Shown one piece after another: positions 26,097 through 35,486 of a stretch of 64,000 nucleotides of DNA (position 1 is the first letter of the stretch; each line of letters opens with the position of its first letter). Made by a program: the position numbers and the translations under genes. The stretch comes from DATMRS01 sp035566015 (GTDB lineage: Bacteria; Pseudomonadota; Alphaproteobacteria; Sphingomonadales; Sphingomonadaceae): contig DATMRS010000008.1 in NCBI GenBank assembly GCA_035566015.1, positions 62,001-126,000 on the forward strand, read 5' to 3'. Under the pieces are notes generated by a model. It was not told the DNA's origin. It saw nothing but the letters and a program-made list of their open reading frames with translations, and did not search any database.

Positions 26097-27605
26097 ATGG
26101 TAGCTCATGTCGCGACGGTGGCCTTTCTGGGGCTGGAGGCGCGCGCGGTCGAGGTGCAGGTGCAGGTCGCGCCGGGGGTGCCGGCTTTCGTGGTCGTCGG
26201 CCTGCCCGACAAGGCCGTGGCCGAAAGCCGGGAGCGGGTGCGCGCGGCGTTGACCGCGATCGGCCTGGCGCTGCCTCCGCGCCGGATCACCGTTAACCTA
26301 TCGCCCGCCGATCTGCCCAAGGAAGGCTCGCACTATGATCTGCCGATCGCGCTCGGCCTGCTCGGCGCGATGGGCGTGGTCGATGCCGAGACGCTGGCCG
26401 GCTACCTCGTCGTGGGCGAACTGGGGCTCGACGGGCGCGTTGCCGCGGCGCCGGGCGTGCTGCTCGCGGCGCTGCACGCGTCCGAGCATGAATTGGGGTT
26501 GATCTGCCCCGCCGCGCAAGGGCCCGAGGCGGCGTGGGCCGGCACGATCGAGGTGCTCGCCGCGCCCGATCTGCTGACCCTCCTCAACCATTTCAAGGGC
26601 ACGGGCCAGCTTGTCCCGCCGCAGCCCGGCGTTGCCGATCAGCCCGTGATCGCGGCGGACCTCGCGCAGGTGAAGGGGCAGGAGATCGCCAAGCGCGCGC
26701 TGGAGATTGCCGCGGCGGGCGGCCATAATCTCCTCATGTCCGGCCCACCGGGGGCGGGCAAGTCGCTGCTTGCCGCCTGCCTGTCCGGTATCCTGCCCGA
26801 ACTGACCCCGGCGGAGGCGCTGGAGGTGTCGATGGTCGCCTCGGTCGCAGGCACGTTGCAGGATGGGCGGCTGATCCGCGCGCGCCCCTTTCGCGCGCCC
26901 CACCATTCGGCGTCGATGGCCGCGCTCGTCGGCGGCGGCGCACGGGTGCGGCCGGGCGAGGTCAGCCTCGCGCATCTCGGCGTGCTGTTCCTCGACGAAC
27001 TGCCCGAGTTTCAGCGCGCCGTGCTCGATTCGCTGCGCCAGCCGCTGGAGACGGGCACCGTCTCGGTGGCGCGCGCCAGCGCACATGTCACCTTTCCCGC
27101 CCGCGTGCAGCTTGTCGCGGCGATGAACCCTTGCCGCTGCGGCCATCTCGGCGATGCCTCGCTTGCCTGCGCCCGCGCGCCCAAATGCGCGGCGGATTAT
27201 CAGGCGAAGGTGTCGGGGCCGTTGCTCGACCGGATCGACCTGCATGTCGAGGTCGCTGCCGTCAGTGCCGCCGATCTCGCGCTGCCGCCGCCCGCCGAAG
27301 GCTCGGCCGAGGTGGCGGCGCGTGTCCGCATCGCGCGCGAGATACAAGGTGCGCGCTATGCCGGCCAAGGCGTGCGCACCAATGCCGAGGCCGACGGCCC
27401 GCTGCTCGACCGCGTAGCCACTCCCGACGAGTCCGGCCGCGCGCTACTCGCCCAGGCGGCCGCCCAGATGCGCCTCTCCGCCCGAGGCTTCCACCGCGTC
27501 CTGCGCGTCGCCCGAACGATCGCCGATCTCGCAGGCGCGGAGGACGTCGGGCGTATCCATGTCGCTGAGGCGCTAAGCTACCGGAGGCAGCCGCCCCGGG
27601 CGTGA
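26097..27605 (+). CDS. comM: ComM / YifB-family Mg-chelatase-like AAA+ ATPase
   Basis: Hexameric branch-migration helicase that promotes integration of incoming DNA during natural transformation. It has 502 residues. Order: N-terminal Lon-like ChlI domain (about 1-165), AAA+ core with Walker A SGPPGAGKS (about 214-222) and Walker B VLFLDELPEF (about 297-306), then a C-terminal Mg_chelatase_C segment with RAxRTIADLAG. ATG 26097 with GGGGGGA before it is preferred over in-frame GTG 26079. With dprA it suggests that this lineage may take up DNA. Confidence 0.92.
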   Translation: MVAHVATVAFLGLEARAVEVQVQVAPGVPAFVVVGLPDKAVAESRERVRAALTAIGLALPPRRITVNLSPADLPKEGSHYDLPIALGLLGAMGVVDAETLAGYLVVGELGLDGRVAAAPGVLLAALHASEHELGLICPAAQGPEAAWAGTIEVLAAPDLLTLLNHFKGTGQLVPPQPGVADQPVIAADLAQVKGQEIAKRALEIAAAGGHNLLMSGPPGAGKSLLAACLSGILPELTPAEALEVSMVASVAGTLQDGRLIRARPFRAPHHSASMAALVGGGARVRPGEVSLAHLGVLFLDELPEFQRAVLDSLRQPLETGTVSVARASAHVTFPARVQLVAAMNPCRCGHLGDASLACARAPKCAADYQAKVSGPLLDRIDLHVEVAAVSAADLALPPPAEGSAEVAARVRIAREIQGARYAGQGVRTNAEADGPLLDRVATPDESGRALLAQAAAQMRLSARGFHRVLRVARTIADLAGAEDVGRIHVAEALSYRRQPPRA

Positions 27606-27613
27606 CGCACCCA

Positions 27614-28201
27614 TCACCGCTTCAGCAGAAACACCGCATGTTCGGCGCGGAAGTTTGCGGCGGCGGCGGTTGTGCGGTGGTCGCCGTTCAGGAACCAGGC
27701 CTTCTCGACGGTGATGCCGCGTTCGCCCAGGAAGGCGCGGAAATCGTCGATGGTGAAATGGTGGATATTCTCGGTGGCCCACCAGCTTACCGGCAGCGCG
27801 CGCGTCACCGGCATCCGCCCGCCCCACAGCAAGGCGAGGCGCACGCGCCAGTGGGCGAAATTGGGGAAGGAGACGAAGGCGCGCCGGCCGATGCGGAGCA
27901 GCTCGTCGAGCACGCGATCGGGTGCGCGCGCGGTTTGGAGCGTCTGGCTCAGGATCGCATAGTCGAATGCCTGATCGGGATAGTTGGCGAGATCGGTATC
28001 GGCGTCGCCCTGCACCACCGACAGCCCGCGCGCGACCGCCATCGAGACGTTGGCCGCCGCAATTTCTATGCCCCGCGCATCGACCTGCCGCCGGTCGCGC
28101 AGCTCGGCCATCAATTCGCCGTCGCCGCAACCGACATCGAGCACGCGGCTGCCCGGCGCGACATTCTCGGCGATGATCGCCAGATCGGGGCGCAGGCTCA
28201 T
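27614..28201 (-). CDS. metW: Methionine biosynthesis protein MetW
   Basis: 195-residue Rossmann methyltransferase-like protein; the SAM-binding motif is VLDVGCGDGEL at about 20-30. In bacteria that use MetX, MetW is the usual partner, required for or stimulating homoserine acylation. ATG 28201 gives the canonical N-terminus MSLRPDLAIIAENV, five bases after the metX stop; a longer frame to 28279 would overlap metX and is rejected. The 3' end faces comM across 8 bp. Confidence 0.92.
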   Translation of the reverse strand: MSLRPDLAIIAENVAPGSRVLDVGCGDGELMAELRDRRQVDARGIEIAAANVSMAVARGLSVVQGDADTDLANYPDQAFDYAILSQTLQTARAPDRVLDELLRIGRRAFVSFPNFAHWRVRLALLWGGRMPVTRALPVSWWATENIHHFTIDDFRAFLGERGITVEKAWFLNGDHRTTAAAANFRAEHAVFLLKR

Positions 28202-28205
28202 GCCT

Positions 28206-29330
28206 TCACGCCTCGCCCGCGCGCAGGAAGCCGTCGACCACGCGGTTGAGTTCGGGCGCCTCCAGCAGGAAGGCGTCATGGCCGAAGGGGGACGACAATT
28301 CGACGAAGCTCACCGCCGCGCCCGCCGCATTGAGCGCGTGGACGACGGCGCGCGCCTCGCTGGTCGGATACAGCCAGTCGCTGTCGAAGCTCACCACGCA
28401 GAAGCGTGTCTTCGATCCGCGAAAGGCGTTGGCGAGCAGGCCGCCATGCTCCTCGGCGAGGTCGAAATAATCGATCGCGCGGGTGATATAGAGATAGGAG
28501 TTGGCGTCAAACCGTTCGACGAAGCTGATCCCCTGATGGCGCAGATAGCTTTCAACCTGGAAATCGGCGTCGAAGCCGAAGCTTTTCGCGTCGCGCGCCT
28601 GCAACCGGCGGCCGAACTTCTCGGTCAGCCCCGTTTCGGAGAGATAGGTGATGTGCGCAGCCATCCGCGCCACGGCCAGCCCCGCCGAGGGCGGGTCGGC
28701 ATCGGCATAATAATCGCCGCCGCGCCAGCGCGGATCAGCCATGATCGCTTGCCGACCCACCTCGTTGAAGGCGATATTCTGTGCCGAATGGCGGGCGGCG
28801 GACGCGATGACGACGGCAGAACGCACCCGATCGGGATAGGTCGCCGCCCATTCGAGCGCCTGCATCCCCCCCATCGACCCGCCGATCACCGCCTCCAGCG
28901 TGCCGACGCCCAGATGATCGAGCAACAGCGCCTGGACGCGTACCATGTCGCGCAGGGTGATGACGGGAAAGCGCATGCCATAGGGCATCAGGCACGCCGG
29001 ATCGATGCTCGCCGGGCCCGACGTGCCCATGCAGCTTCCCAGCACATTCGAACAGATGATGAAATGGCGTGCGGGATCGATCGGGCGGCCCGTGCCGACC
29101 ATCCGCGTCCACCAGCCGGGCTTGCCGGTGATCGGATGGGTCGAGGCGACATGCTGGTCGCCCGTCAGCGCGTGGCAGATCAGGATCGCGTTCGATCCGT
29201 CCTCGGCCAGCCGGCCATAGGTTTCATAGCCGATGTCGATCGGCCCGAAGCGCAGGCCGCCGTCCAGCTCCAGAGGGCCGGGGAGCGTAACAGAGCGGGC
29301 AAGGCCGAAGCGCTGGTCGAGATCGGACAT
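28206..29330 (-). CDS. metX: Homoserine O-acyltransferase MetX
   Basis: Alpha/beta hydrolase-fold enzyme that acylates homoserine (acetyl or succinyl donor) at the entry to methionine synthesis. It has 374 residues. The nucleophile elbow is GGSMGGMQALEW (Ser about 150), the catalytic Asp lies in VSFDSDWLYP and the His in SPFGHDAFL. MetX proteins of proteobacteria can be acetyl- or succinyl-transferases; the sequence alone does not settle which. It forms the metXW pair. I looked for a SAM-II riboswitch in the 103-bp region before it and did not see a convincing one. Confidence 0.94.
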   Translation of the reverse strand: MSDLDQRFGLARSVTLPGPLELDGGLRFGPIDIGYETYGRLAEDGSNAILICHALTGDQHVASTHPITGKPGWWTRMVGTGRPIDPARHFIICSNVLGSCMGTSGPASIDPACLMPYGMRFPVITLRDMVRVQALLLDHLGVGTLEAVIGGSMGGMQALEWAATYPDRVRSAVVIASAARHSAQNIAFNEVGRQAIMADPRWRGGDYYADADPPSAGLAVARMAAHITYLSETGLTEKFGRRLQARDAKSFGFDADFQVESYLRHQGISFVERFDANSYLYITRAIDYFDLAEEHGGLLANAFRGSKTRFCVVSFDSDWLYPTSEARAVVHALNAAGAAVSFVELSSPFGHDAFLLEAPELNRVVDGFLRAGEA

Positions 29331-29433
29331 GGAGGAGGCGGAGGCTTGGGCGGGTGCGCTATGAATGTCAACGCCCGCAACGCAAGAGTGGGGCTATTGT
29401 CGGCGCGGTTCCTGCTTTAAAGGCGCTTCCGTC

Positions 29434-30534
29434 ATGACCAGCCTTGCCCCCAAGCCGTGGATCACGGCCATCGCACCCTATGTGCCCGGCCGCTCCACCA
29501 CCGACGACGGCCGCAAGGTCGCCAAGCTGTCTTCGAACGAAAATTCGCTGGGGACGGGGGCGGCCGCGCGCGATGCCTTCCTGGCCGCCGCCTCGTCGCT
29601 CAACTATTATCCCGACGCCGCCGCCACCGAATTGCGCGAGACGATCGCCGCGAAATACGGCCTCGATCCGGCGCGCGTGATCCACGGCACGGGATCGGAC
29701 GAATTGCTCCATCTCGCCGCTGGCGCCTTCGCGGGGCCGGGCGACGAGGTGCTGTTCGTCCGCTACGGTTTTTCGGCCTATCCGATCGCGGCGCGGCGCG
29801 TGGGGGCCACTCCCGTCGAGACGCCCGATCGCGATTATGCGACCGATGTGGACGCGCTGCTTGCCCACGTCACGCCGAAGACGCGCGTCCTGTTCCTCGC
29901 CAATCCAAACAATCCGACCGGCACTTACGCGTCGAAGGCCGATCTGGCGCGCCTCTATGCGGGCCTCCCCAACGATTGCCTGCTGGTGGTCGATCATGCC
30001 TATGCCGAATATCTCGACGCGGCCGATGACGATGGCGCCTTCGCGCTGGCGCGGGAGGCGCCGAACGTGCTCGTCACGCGGACCTTTTCGAAGATTTACG
30101 GATTGGCCGCCGCGCGGGTGGGCTGGGCCTATGGCCCCGCGCCGGTGATCGATGCGATGCAGCGCATCCGCGCGCCCTTCAACATCGCCACGGCGGGGCA
30201 GGAGGCGGCGGTGGCGGCGCTTGGCGACGACGCGTTCGTGGAGAAGAGCCGCGCACATAATGCGCAATGGCGAAACTGGTTCGCGAACGAGATCGCCGCG
30301 CTGGGCAATGCCGGCGTCCGCGCGGTGCCGTCGAAGGCGAACTTCCTGCTGGTGCTGTTCGAAGGGGCGGTGACGGCCGAGACGGCATATCGCCGGCTGA
30401 TGGAGAAGGGCTATATCGTCCGCTGGCTGCCCGGTCAGGGCCTGGCGCACGGCCTCAGGATGACGATCGGCACCGAGGAGGAGACGCGCGGGCTGGCCGC
30501 CGCGCTGCGCGAGATCGTGGGCGGGGGCGCCTGA
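29434..30534 (+). CDS. hisC: Histidinol-phosphate aminotransferase
   Basis: PLP aminotransferase of histidine synthesis; many alphaproteobacterial members also transaminate aromatic amino acid precursors. It has 366 residues from ATG 29434. Markers are KLSSNENSLG, the nucleotide-like NPNNPTGTY, and the PLP lysine in RTFSKIYGLAAARVGWAYG. It overlaps the following tyrA-type gene by one base (TGATG). This hisC-tyrA pairing suggests a role in tyrosine/phenylalanine synthesis as well as histidine. Confidence 0.93.
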   Translation: MTSLAPKPWITAIAPYVPGRSTTDDGRKVAKLSSNENSLGTGAAARDAFLAAASSLNYYPDAAATELRETIAAKYGLDPARVIHGTGSDELLHLAAGAFAGPGDEVLFVRYGFSAYPIAARRVGATPVETPDRDYATDVDALLAHVTPKTRVLFLANPNNPTGTYASKADLARLYAGLPNDCLLVVDHAYAEYLDAADDDGAFALAREAPNVLVTRTFSKIYGLAAARVGWAYGPAPVIDAMQRIRAPFNIATAGQEAAVAALGDDAFVEKSRAHNAQWRNWFANEIAALGNAGVRAVPSKANFLLVLFEGAVTAETAYRRLMEKGYIVRWLPGQGLAHGLRMTIGTEEETRGLAAALREIVGGGA

Positions 30535-31442
30535 TGCTGCCTTTCTCCCGGGTTACGATCATCGGGCTGGGCCTGATCGGCTCCTCGATCGCGCGCGCGG
30601 TGCGCCTCTACATGCCCACGGTGCGGCTGACGGCCTATGACGCCGATCCTGAAGTGCGCGAGCGGGTGCGCGAGCTGGGCATCGTCGATGACGTCGCCGA
30701 TACGCCGGGCGCGGCCGTCACCGATGCCGATCTCGTGATCCTCTGCGTGCCTGTCGGCGCGATGGGCGCGGTCGCGGCGGCGATCGCCGCCGATCTGCCC
30801 GCCGATGCGGTGGTCAGCGACGTGGGCGGATCGAAGGAGAGCGTCATCGCGGCGCTGCGCGGGGCCTTGCCGGATGCGATCATCGTCCCCGGCCACCCGG
30901 TCGCGGGCACCGAGCATTGCGGCCCCGATTCGGGTTTCGCGACCCTGTTTCGCGGCCGCTGGTGCATCCTGACCCCCGAGGAAGGCGCGCCCGAGCAAGC
31001 CGTCGTCCGGGTGCGGACCTTATGGGAGGCGTTTGGCGCGCATGTCGAGATCATGTCCGCCAAACATCATGATCTCGTGCTCGCCGTCACCAGCCATGTG
31101 CCGCACCTGATCGCCTATACGATCGTCGGCACCGCGTCCGATCTGGAGGAGGTGACGCGCGGCGAGGTGATCAAATATTCGGCCGGCGGCTTCCGCGACT
31201 TCACCCGCATCGCCGCGTCGGACCCGACGATGTGGCGCGACGTGTTCCTCAACAATCGCGACGCGGTGCTGGAGATACTCCAGCGCCTCACCGAGGACCT
31301 GACGGCGCTCCAGCGCGCGATCCGCTGGGGCGATGGCGACACCCTGTTCAACCTTTTCTCGCGCACCCGCGCGATCCGGCGCGGGATCATCGAGCAGGGG
31401 CAGGACGACGAGCGCCCCGATTTCGGCCGCGCGCACGACTGA
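30534..31442 (+). CDS. tyrA: Prephenate/arogenate dehydrogenase
   Basis: NAD(P)-dependent dehydrogenase that makes the tyrosine precursor from prephenate or arogenate. It has 302 residues from ATG 30534, which shares its first base with the hisC stop. The Rossmann motif is TIIGLGLIGSSIARAV (about 8-23); catalytic His and binding residues sit in VPGHPVAGTEHCGPDSG and AVTSHVPHLIAY. No chorismate mutase or ACT domain is fused. An open extension upstream to 30267 lies inside hisC and is rejected. It is convergent with coq7 (6 bp). Confidence 0.92.
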   Translation: MLPFSRVTIIGLGLIGSSIARAVRLYMPTVRLTAYDADPEVRERVRELGIVDDVADTPGAAVTDADLVILCVPVGAMGAVAAAIAADLPADAVVSDVGGSKESVIAALRGALPDAIIVPGHPVAGTEHCGPDSGFATLFRGRWCILTPEEGAPEQAVVRVRTLWEAFGAHVEIMSAKHHDLVLAVTSHVPHLIAYTIVGTASDLEEVTRGEVIKYSAGGFRDFTRIAASDPTMWRDVFLNNRDAVLEILQRLTEDLTALQRAIRWGDGDTLFNLFSRTRAIRRGIIEQGQDDERPDFGRAHD

Positions 31443-31448
31443 AACCGA

Positions 31449-31976
31449 TCAGATACGCTTCGACAGCGCAATCGCCATGCGGCAGCCGAGGCGGATCGCG
31501 CCCGACAGGATCGGATAGGCGGGGGCTTCCTCCGCGCCTTCCTCGATCGCGATGTCGCGATGCTCGATCTCCTCGGCGCGGAAGGCAGTAACGACCTCGC
31601 TCAACTCGGGGTCGGCATCGCCGAGCGCGTCGAGCTGCTCGCCATAATGGCGGTCTATCTCGGTCTCGATCGCGGCGGTGCAGGCCATCGCCGCCTTGGG
31701 GCCGATCAGCGCGGTGGCGGCGCCCAGCGCGAAACCGGCCACATCCCAGACGGGCTGGAGCAGAGTGGGCCGGACGCCGCGCTCGGTCAGCATGGCGTCG
31801 AAACGGGCGCGATGCTGCTCCTCCTGTCGCGCCATGCGCGCGATGGCGCGCGCGGCGGGGACGCGATCGCCCATCACGGCAAGCTGGCCGGCATAGATAC
31901 GCGTCGCGCCATATTCGCCCGCCTGGTCGACGCGCAGCATCGATTCGGTATCGGGACTCAGCGGCGTTTCAGGCAT
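31449..31976 (-). CDS. coq7: 3-demethoxyubiquinol 3-hydroxylase, Coq7 family
   Basis: Di-iron monooxygenase of ubiquinone synthesis. It has 175 residues from ATG 31976, the usual size of bacterial Coq7. The iron ligands follow the family pattern: Glu in RVDQAGEYGATRIYAGQ, RQEEQHRARF (E-x2-H), and AEEIEHRDIA with a final Glu region EEGAEEAPAYP. A longer open frame to 32369 overlaps dsbB and is rejected. It overlaps the dsbB 3' end by 19 bp, so the two are probably co-transcribed; both concern the quinone pool. Confidence 0.93.
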   Translation of the reverse strand: MPETPLSPDTESMLRVDQAGEYGATRIYAGQLAVMGDRVPAARAIARMARQEEQHRARFDAMLTERGVRPTLLQPVWDVAGFALGAATALIGPKAAMACTAAIETEIDRHYGEQLDALGDADPELSEVVTAFRAEEIEHRDIAIEEGAEEAPAYPILSGAIRLGCRMAIALSKRI

Positions 31977-32434
31977 AAAATCCCTATGAGGATCGCTCCG
32001 GAAATCGAAAAAAGCGCGTTCCAGCCCGCGAGCGAGACGCCGAACAGCGACCATTGCACTTCGTCGCAGCGGATCGTCGGCGCGCTCATGATTTGGTCGA
32101 GCACCGAGGCCGCATCGCCGCCGCCGGTGATCAGCGCGCTGCATTGGGTGAAGCCCTGCCACCAGCCATATTCGACGCCCGCGTGAAAAACGCCGATCGC
32201 TCCGCTGATGAAAATGGCCAACGCAGCAAGCAGGGTCAGCGCCCGGCTGGCCGACGTGCGGCGCAGCAGGATGGCGAGCAGCGCGAGGGCGAGCGCGGCA
32301 TAATGCGGCCAGCGCTGCCAGTGGCACATCTCGCACGGATAGAGCCCGCCGATGATCTGCGATCCCCACGCCCCGGCGAGCAGGGCCGCCGGCAGCAGCA
32401 GGGCGAGGAGACGCGCGCGGGCGAGGCTGTTCAC
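31958..32434 (-). CDS. dsbB: DsbB-family disulfide bond formation protein
   Basis: Four-helix inner-membrane protein that passes electrons from DsbA-type thiol oxidases to ubiquinone. It has 158 residues. The first redox pair is YPCEMC (about 33-38), the second consists of Cys in TQCSALI and IRCDEVQW in the long periplasmic loop. GTG start at 32434, 1 bp after the ctpA stop. Its overlap with coq7, a ubiquinone-synthesis gene, is a sensible functional pairing because DsbB uses ubiquinone. Confidence 0.88.
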   Translation of the reverse strand: MNSLARARLLALLLPAALLAGAWGSQIIGGLYPCEMCHWQRWPHYAALALALLAILLRRTSASRALTLLAALAIFISGAIGVFHAGVEYGWWQGFTQCSALITGGGDAASVLDQIMSAPTIRCDEVQWSLFGVSLAGWNALFSISGAILIGILCLKRR

Positions 32435-32435
32435 G

Positions 32436-33782
32436 TCAGTCCGCGGCCGTCTTGGGCTTCGCCGGCGACGCCTTGGCCTGCGCGGCCGGCGGGCCGAGCC
32501 GGGCGATCGTCTTCAGCGCATAATCGAGCTGGAAGTCCTTGATGCCCTCTTTCTTCAGCGCATCGGCGGTGGCGGAGAAGCGCGGATCGCCCTTGGGATC
32601 GTCCTCCAGCACGCTGTCGTCGATCTTCGCCGAATTGATGAGGTGGCGGCGCAGGTCCGCCTCGCGCAGGCGCGGCCGGCCCTTATAATCGGGGTCGGTA
32701 AGCTGCGGTACGACGATATCGGGCTTGATCCCGCCTTCCTGTACCGACCGGCCCGACGGCGTATAATAGCGCGCGGTGGTGAGGCGCAGCGCGGTGTCGT
32801 CCGACAGCGGCAGCAAAGTCTGCACCGATCCCTTGCCGAAGCTGGTTTCGCCCATCACCAGCGCGCGGCGGTGATCCTGCAACGCGCCCGCGACGATCTC
32901 GGCGGCGGAGGCAGAGCCCGCATCGACGAGGACGATGATCGGCAGGCCGTGCGCAAGGTCGCCCGGCCGGGCGTAATAACGCTCGATATCGCTCTTCTCG
33001 CGGCCGCGCTGCGACACGATCTCGCCATGGTCGAGGAAGGCGTCGCTCACTTCGACCGCCTGATCGAGCAGGCCGCCGGGATTCTCGCGAAGATCGACGA
33101 TATAGCCGAGCGGCTGCCCGCCGAGCGTCTTGTCGATCCCCGCCAGTGCCGCGCGCACGCCTTCGCCCGTCTGCTTGCTGAAGCCGTTGATGTTGATGAC
33201 GCCGACGCGACCCTTCACCTCCCACTTCACCGGCTTGATCTGGATGATCTCGCGCGTGATCGTGACGTCGAACGCCTTGTCGCGGCCGGGGCGGACGATG
33301 GTGAGCTTGATCTTGGTGCCCGGCGCGCCGCGCATCTGATCGACGGCGTCGTCCAGCGTGCCGCCATAGATCAGCTTGCCGTCGATATTGGTGATATAAT
33401 CGCCCGCTTTGATCCCCGCGCGCCAGGCGGGCGTGTCCTCGGTCGGCGAGATAACCTTGACCGCGCCGTCCTCCATGCCGACGGTGAGGCCGAGGCCGCC
33501 ATAATTGCCGTCGGTCTGCGTCTTCAGATTCTGGAAATCGCGCGCGTCGAGATAGGAGCTGTGCGGATCGAGGCTGGCGAGCATGCCGTCGATCGCGCCG
33601 CGGATCAGCGTCTTGTCGTCCACCTTGTCGACATAGTCGGCGCGCACCGTCTGGAACACGTTCATGAACTGGTCGAGTTCCTGGAACGTCTGCGCGTCCT
33701 GCGCGGCAAAGCCCCCGGTGACGGCGGGAAGCAGCGCGACGACACCGACGAGCAGGGTGGAACGCAACAGGAATCTGGGCAT
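32436..33782 (-). CDS. ctpA: Carboxyl-terminal processing protease (S41 family)
   Basis: Periplasmic serine protease of the CtpA/Prc type. It has 448 residues. A signal peptide (about 1-25) precedes a helical region, a PDZ domain (YGGLGLTVGMEDGAVKV onward, about 95-180) and the S41 core. The catalytic pair is Ser in VDAGSASAAEIV and Lys in GETSFGKGSVQTLLPL. In the minus-strand block it follows envC (78 bp), the common envC-ctpA order in alphaproteobacteria; the two act on the cell wall and its regulators. Confidence 0.95.
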   Translation of the reverse strand: MPRFLLRSTLLVGVVALLPAVTGGFAAQDAQTFQELDQFMNVFQTVRADYVDKVDDKTLIRGAIDGMLASLDPHSSYLDARDFQNLKTQTDGNYGGLGLTVGMEDGAVKVISPTEDTPAWRAGIKAGDYITNIDGKLIYGGTLDDAVDQMRGAPGTKIKLTIVRPGRDKAFDVTITREIIQIKPVKWEVKGRVGVININGFSKQTGEGVRAALAGIDKTLGGQPLGYIVDLRENPGGLLDQAVEVSDAFLDHGEIVSQRGREKSDIERYYARPGDLAHGLPIIVLVDAGSASAAEIVAGALQDHRRALVMGETSFGKGSVQTLLPLSDDTALRLTTARYYTPSGRSVQEGGIKPDIVVPQLTDPDYKGRPRLREADLRRHLINSAKIDDSVLEDDPKGDPRFSATADALKKEGIKDFQLDYALKTIARLGPPAAQAKASPAKPKTAAD

Positions 33783-33860
33783 GGAGGATGGTCTTTCAGA
33801 AAAACTTGGGGGCCACGTTACATGCTTTTGCGGATCGACAAAAGGCGGGCAATGCCGTGC

Positions 33861-35063
33861 TTATCCGTTGGCGAGGCCGGCGAGGTCCACCGGCTTGTCG
33901 TCATGCCGCAGCTCGATCGTGACGGTCGGCCGGACGGCATCGGCGCGGCCGATCGGATCGCCGCGGCGCACGCGATCGCCCACATCGACGGCAAGCGCGG
34001 CAAGGCCGGTCAGCACGCTCGTCCAGCCCGCGCCATGATCGACGATGACGATCCGGCCATAGCCGTGGAACGGGCCGCCATAAACGATCTTGCCGTCCGC
34101 CGGCGCGATCACATGCGCATTCGGCGCGGTGGCGAGGGTGAGGCCGCGCGCGCGGATGCCGGCGGGCGACAATTCGCCGAAACCGGTGACGATCCGGCCC
34201 GCCACCGGCATCCTGAATGGCCGCTTCTTGGGCGCGGAGCGGACGAGGAGCGGCGGGACCGCGCCCGCGATCGCCGGGCGCGGCAAGGGGCCGGACAAGG
34301 CGGCGAGGCGCGTGCGCGTGGCGTCCTCGGCATCGGCGCGGTGCATCAGGTCGACAATGTCGCGCGCTTCCGCGCCGAGCGCGAGGGCGCGATCCTGCGC
34401 GTGCATCGCCTGATCGACATAGGTTTGCGACTGGCCGCGAAGATCGGCCTCGATCGCGGCGAGCGCGAGACGATCTTTTTCCAGCCGCGCGCGGGCGACA
34501 CGTCGCGCCGTCGCCGCCTTTTCCGCCTCGTCACGCAGGCGGGCGCTCTGCTCCATATCCGCGCGGAGGTCGGCGGTACGTGCTTTGATCGCCGGCACCG
34601 CCTCGGCGAGCAGCGCGCGGACATGCGCCATATCGGTGATCGAGCCCGGCTGGAGCAGCGCCAGCGCGGGCGGCCGCCGCGCCATCACCTGCAACGCCGC
34701 CGTCAATCGCAACACCGGCGCGCGCCGCGTGGCGAGGCGCGCCTGCTGGTCGGCCTGTACCTGTTCGGCCAGCGCGACGCGTGCCTCGGCGGCGGCGACC
34801 TCCGCCTCGGCGGCGCGGACGCGCGCGGCGGCCGCAGCCTCCGCCGCCTGGGCGCGCCTCGCCTTCCGGGCGGTCGCTTTCGCCTGCGCTTCGAGCCGCC
34901 CGGCCTGGGCGGCGGCGGCGCGCGCATCCCGCCGCGCCTCGGCGAGCGCCTCGCGCGAGGCTTCGATCGGCGCCGCGCCGATCAGCCGTGCAGCGGGAAC
35001 GCCTGCGCCAGGCACCAGGAGGAGAAGCAGCCCGGCGCGGGGCAAACGGCGCATCGCCCTCAT
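33861..35063 (-). CDS. EnvC-like murein hydrolase activator with degenerate LytM domain
   Basis: 400-residue periplasmic protein: N-terminal signal segment, long Ala/Arg/Glu-rich coiled coil (about 30-260), and a C-terminal LytM/M23 fold (about 285-400, with HVIAPADGKIVYGGPFHGYGRIV). The usual metal ligands HxxxD (here RARGLTLA) and the final HxH (here TSVLTG) are not seen, so it is expected to activate amidases rather than cut peptidoglycan itself, as EnvC does. Its ATG overlaps the rlmH stop (ATGA). Confidence 0.88.
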   Translation of the reverse strand: MRAMRRLPRAGLLLLLVPGAGVPAARLIGAAPIEASREALAEARRDARAAAAQAGRLEAQAKATARKARRAQAAEAAAAARVRAAEAEVAAAEARVALAEQVQADQQARLATRRAPVLRLTAALQVMARRPPALALLQPGSITDMAHVRALLAEAVPAIKARTADLRADMEQSARLRDEAEKAATARRVARARLEKDRLALAAIEADLRGQSQTYVDQAMHAQDRALALGAEARDIVDLMHRADAEDATRTRLAALSGPLPRPAIAGAVPPLLVRSAPKKRPFRMPVAGRIVTGFGELSPAGIRARGLTLATAPNAHVIAPADGKIVYGGPFHGYGRIVIVDHGAGWTSVLTGLAALAVDVGDRVRRGDPIGRADAVRPTVTIELRHDDKPVDLAGLANG

Positions 35064-35482
35064 CCCTCGCGATGATAGGGGTGGCCGGCGAGGATGCTCG
35101 TCGCGCGCCAGAGCTGTTCGGCCAGCATCGCCCGTGCCATCAGGTGCGGCCAGGTCGCTGTGCCGAACGCCAGCAGAAGGTCCGCCTCGGCGCGGGTCGC
35201 ATCGTCGAATCCATCGGCCGCGCCGATCAGGAAACGCGCCTCGCGACGGCCGTCGTCGCGCCAGCGGCCCAGCCTCTCCGCGAAGGCGCGCGAGCCGAGT
35301 TGCTCGCCCTTTTCGTCGAGCATGACGCGCATCGTGCCGGCCGCCGCATCGGGCATGCGGCCGCCGCGATCGGGAAGCTCGGTGATCTTCGTCGGCCAGG
35401 CGATCCGCTTCATGTAGCGATCGACCAGTTCCGCCTCCGGCCCCCGTCCGATCCTGCCGCGCGCGACGATGTGGAGGAGCAA
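35060..35482 (-). CDS. rlmH: 23S rRNA (pseudouridine1915-N3)-methyltransferase RlmH
   Basis: SPOUT methyltransferase that modifies helix 69 of 23S rRNA in the assembled ribosome. It has 140 residues. The C-terminal knot region GAADGFDDATRAEADLLLAFG and the terminal HPYHREG are diagnostic. TTG start at 35482, four bases after the rsfS stop. It belongs to the proA-nadD-rsfS-rlmH-envC-ctpA run, a conserved alphaproteobacterial order. Confidence 0.94.
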   Translation of the reverse strand: MLLHIVARGRIGRGPEAELVDRYMKRIAWPTKITELPDRGGRMPDAAAGTMRVMLDEKGEQLGSRAFAERLGRWRDDGRREARFLIGAADGFDDATRAEADLLLAFGTATWPHLMARAMLAEQLWRATSILAGHPYHREG

Positions 35483-35486
35483 CGCC

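Noticed and set aside
29331..29433. SAM-II riboswitch upstream of metX
   Set aside because: Considered because alphaproteobacterial metX/metA often have one. The 103-bp region on the minus strand lacks the conserved pseudoknot elements that I could identify.
32352..35075. 907-codon open frame antisense to ctpA/envC
   Set aside because: Shadow of two well-supported genes; no domain or membrane pattern of its own.
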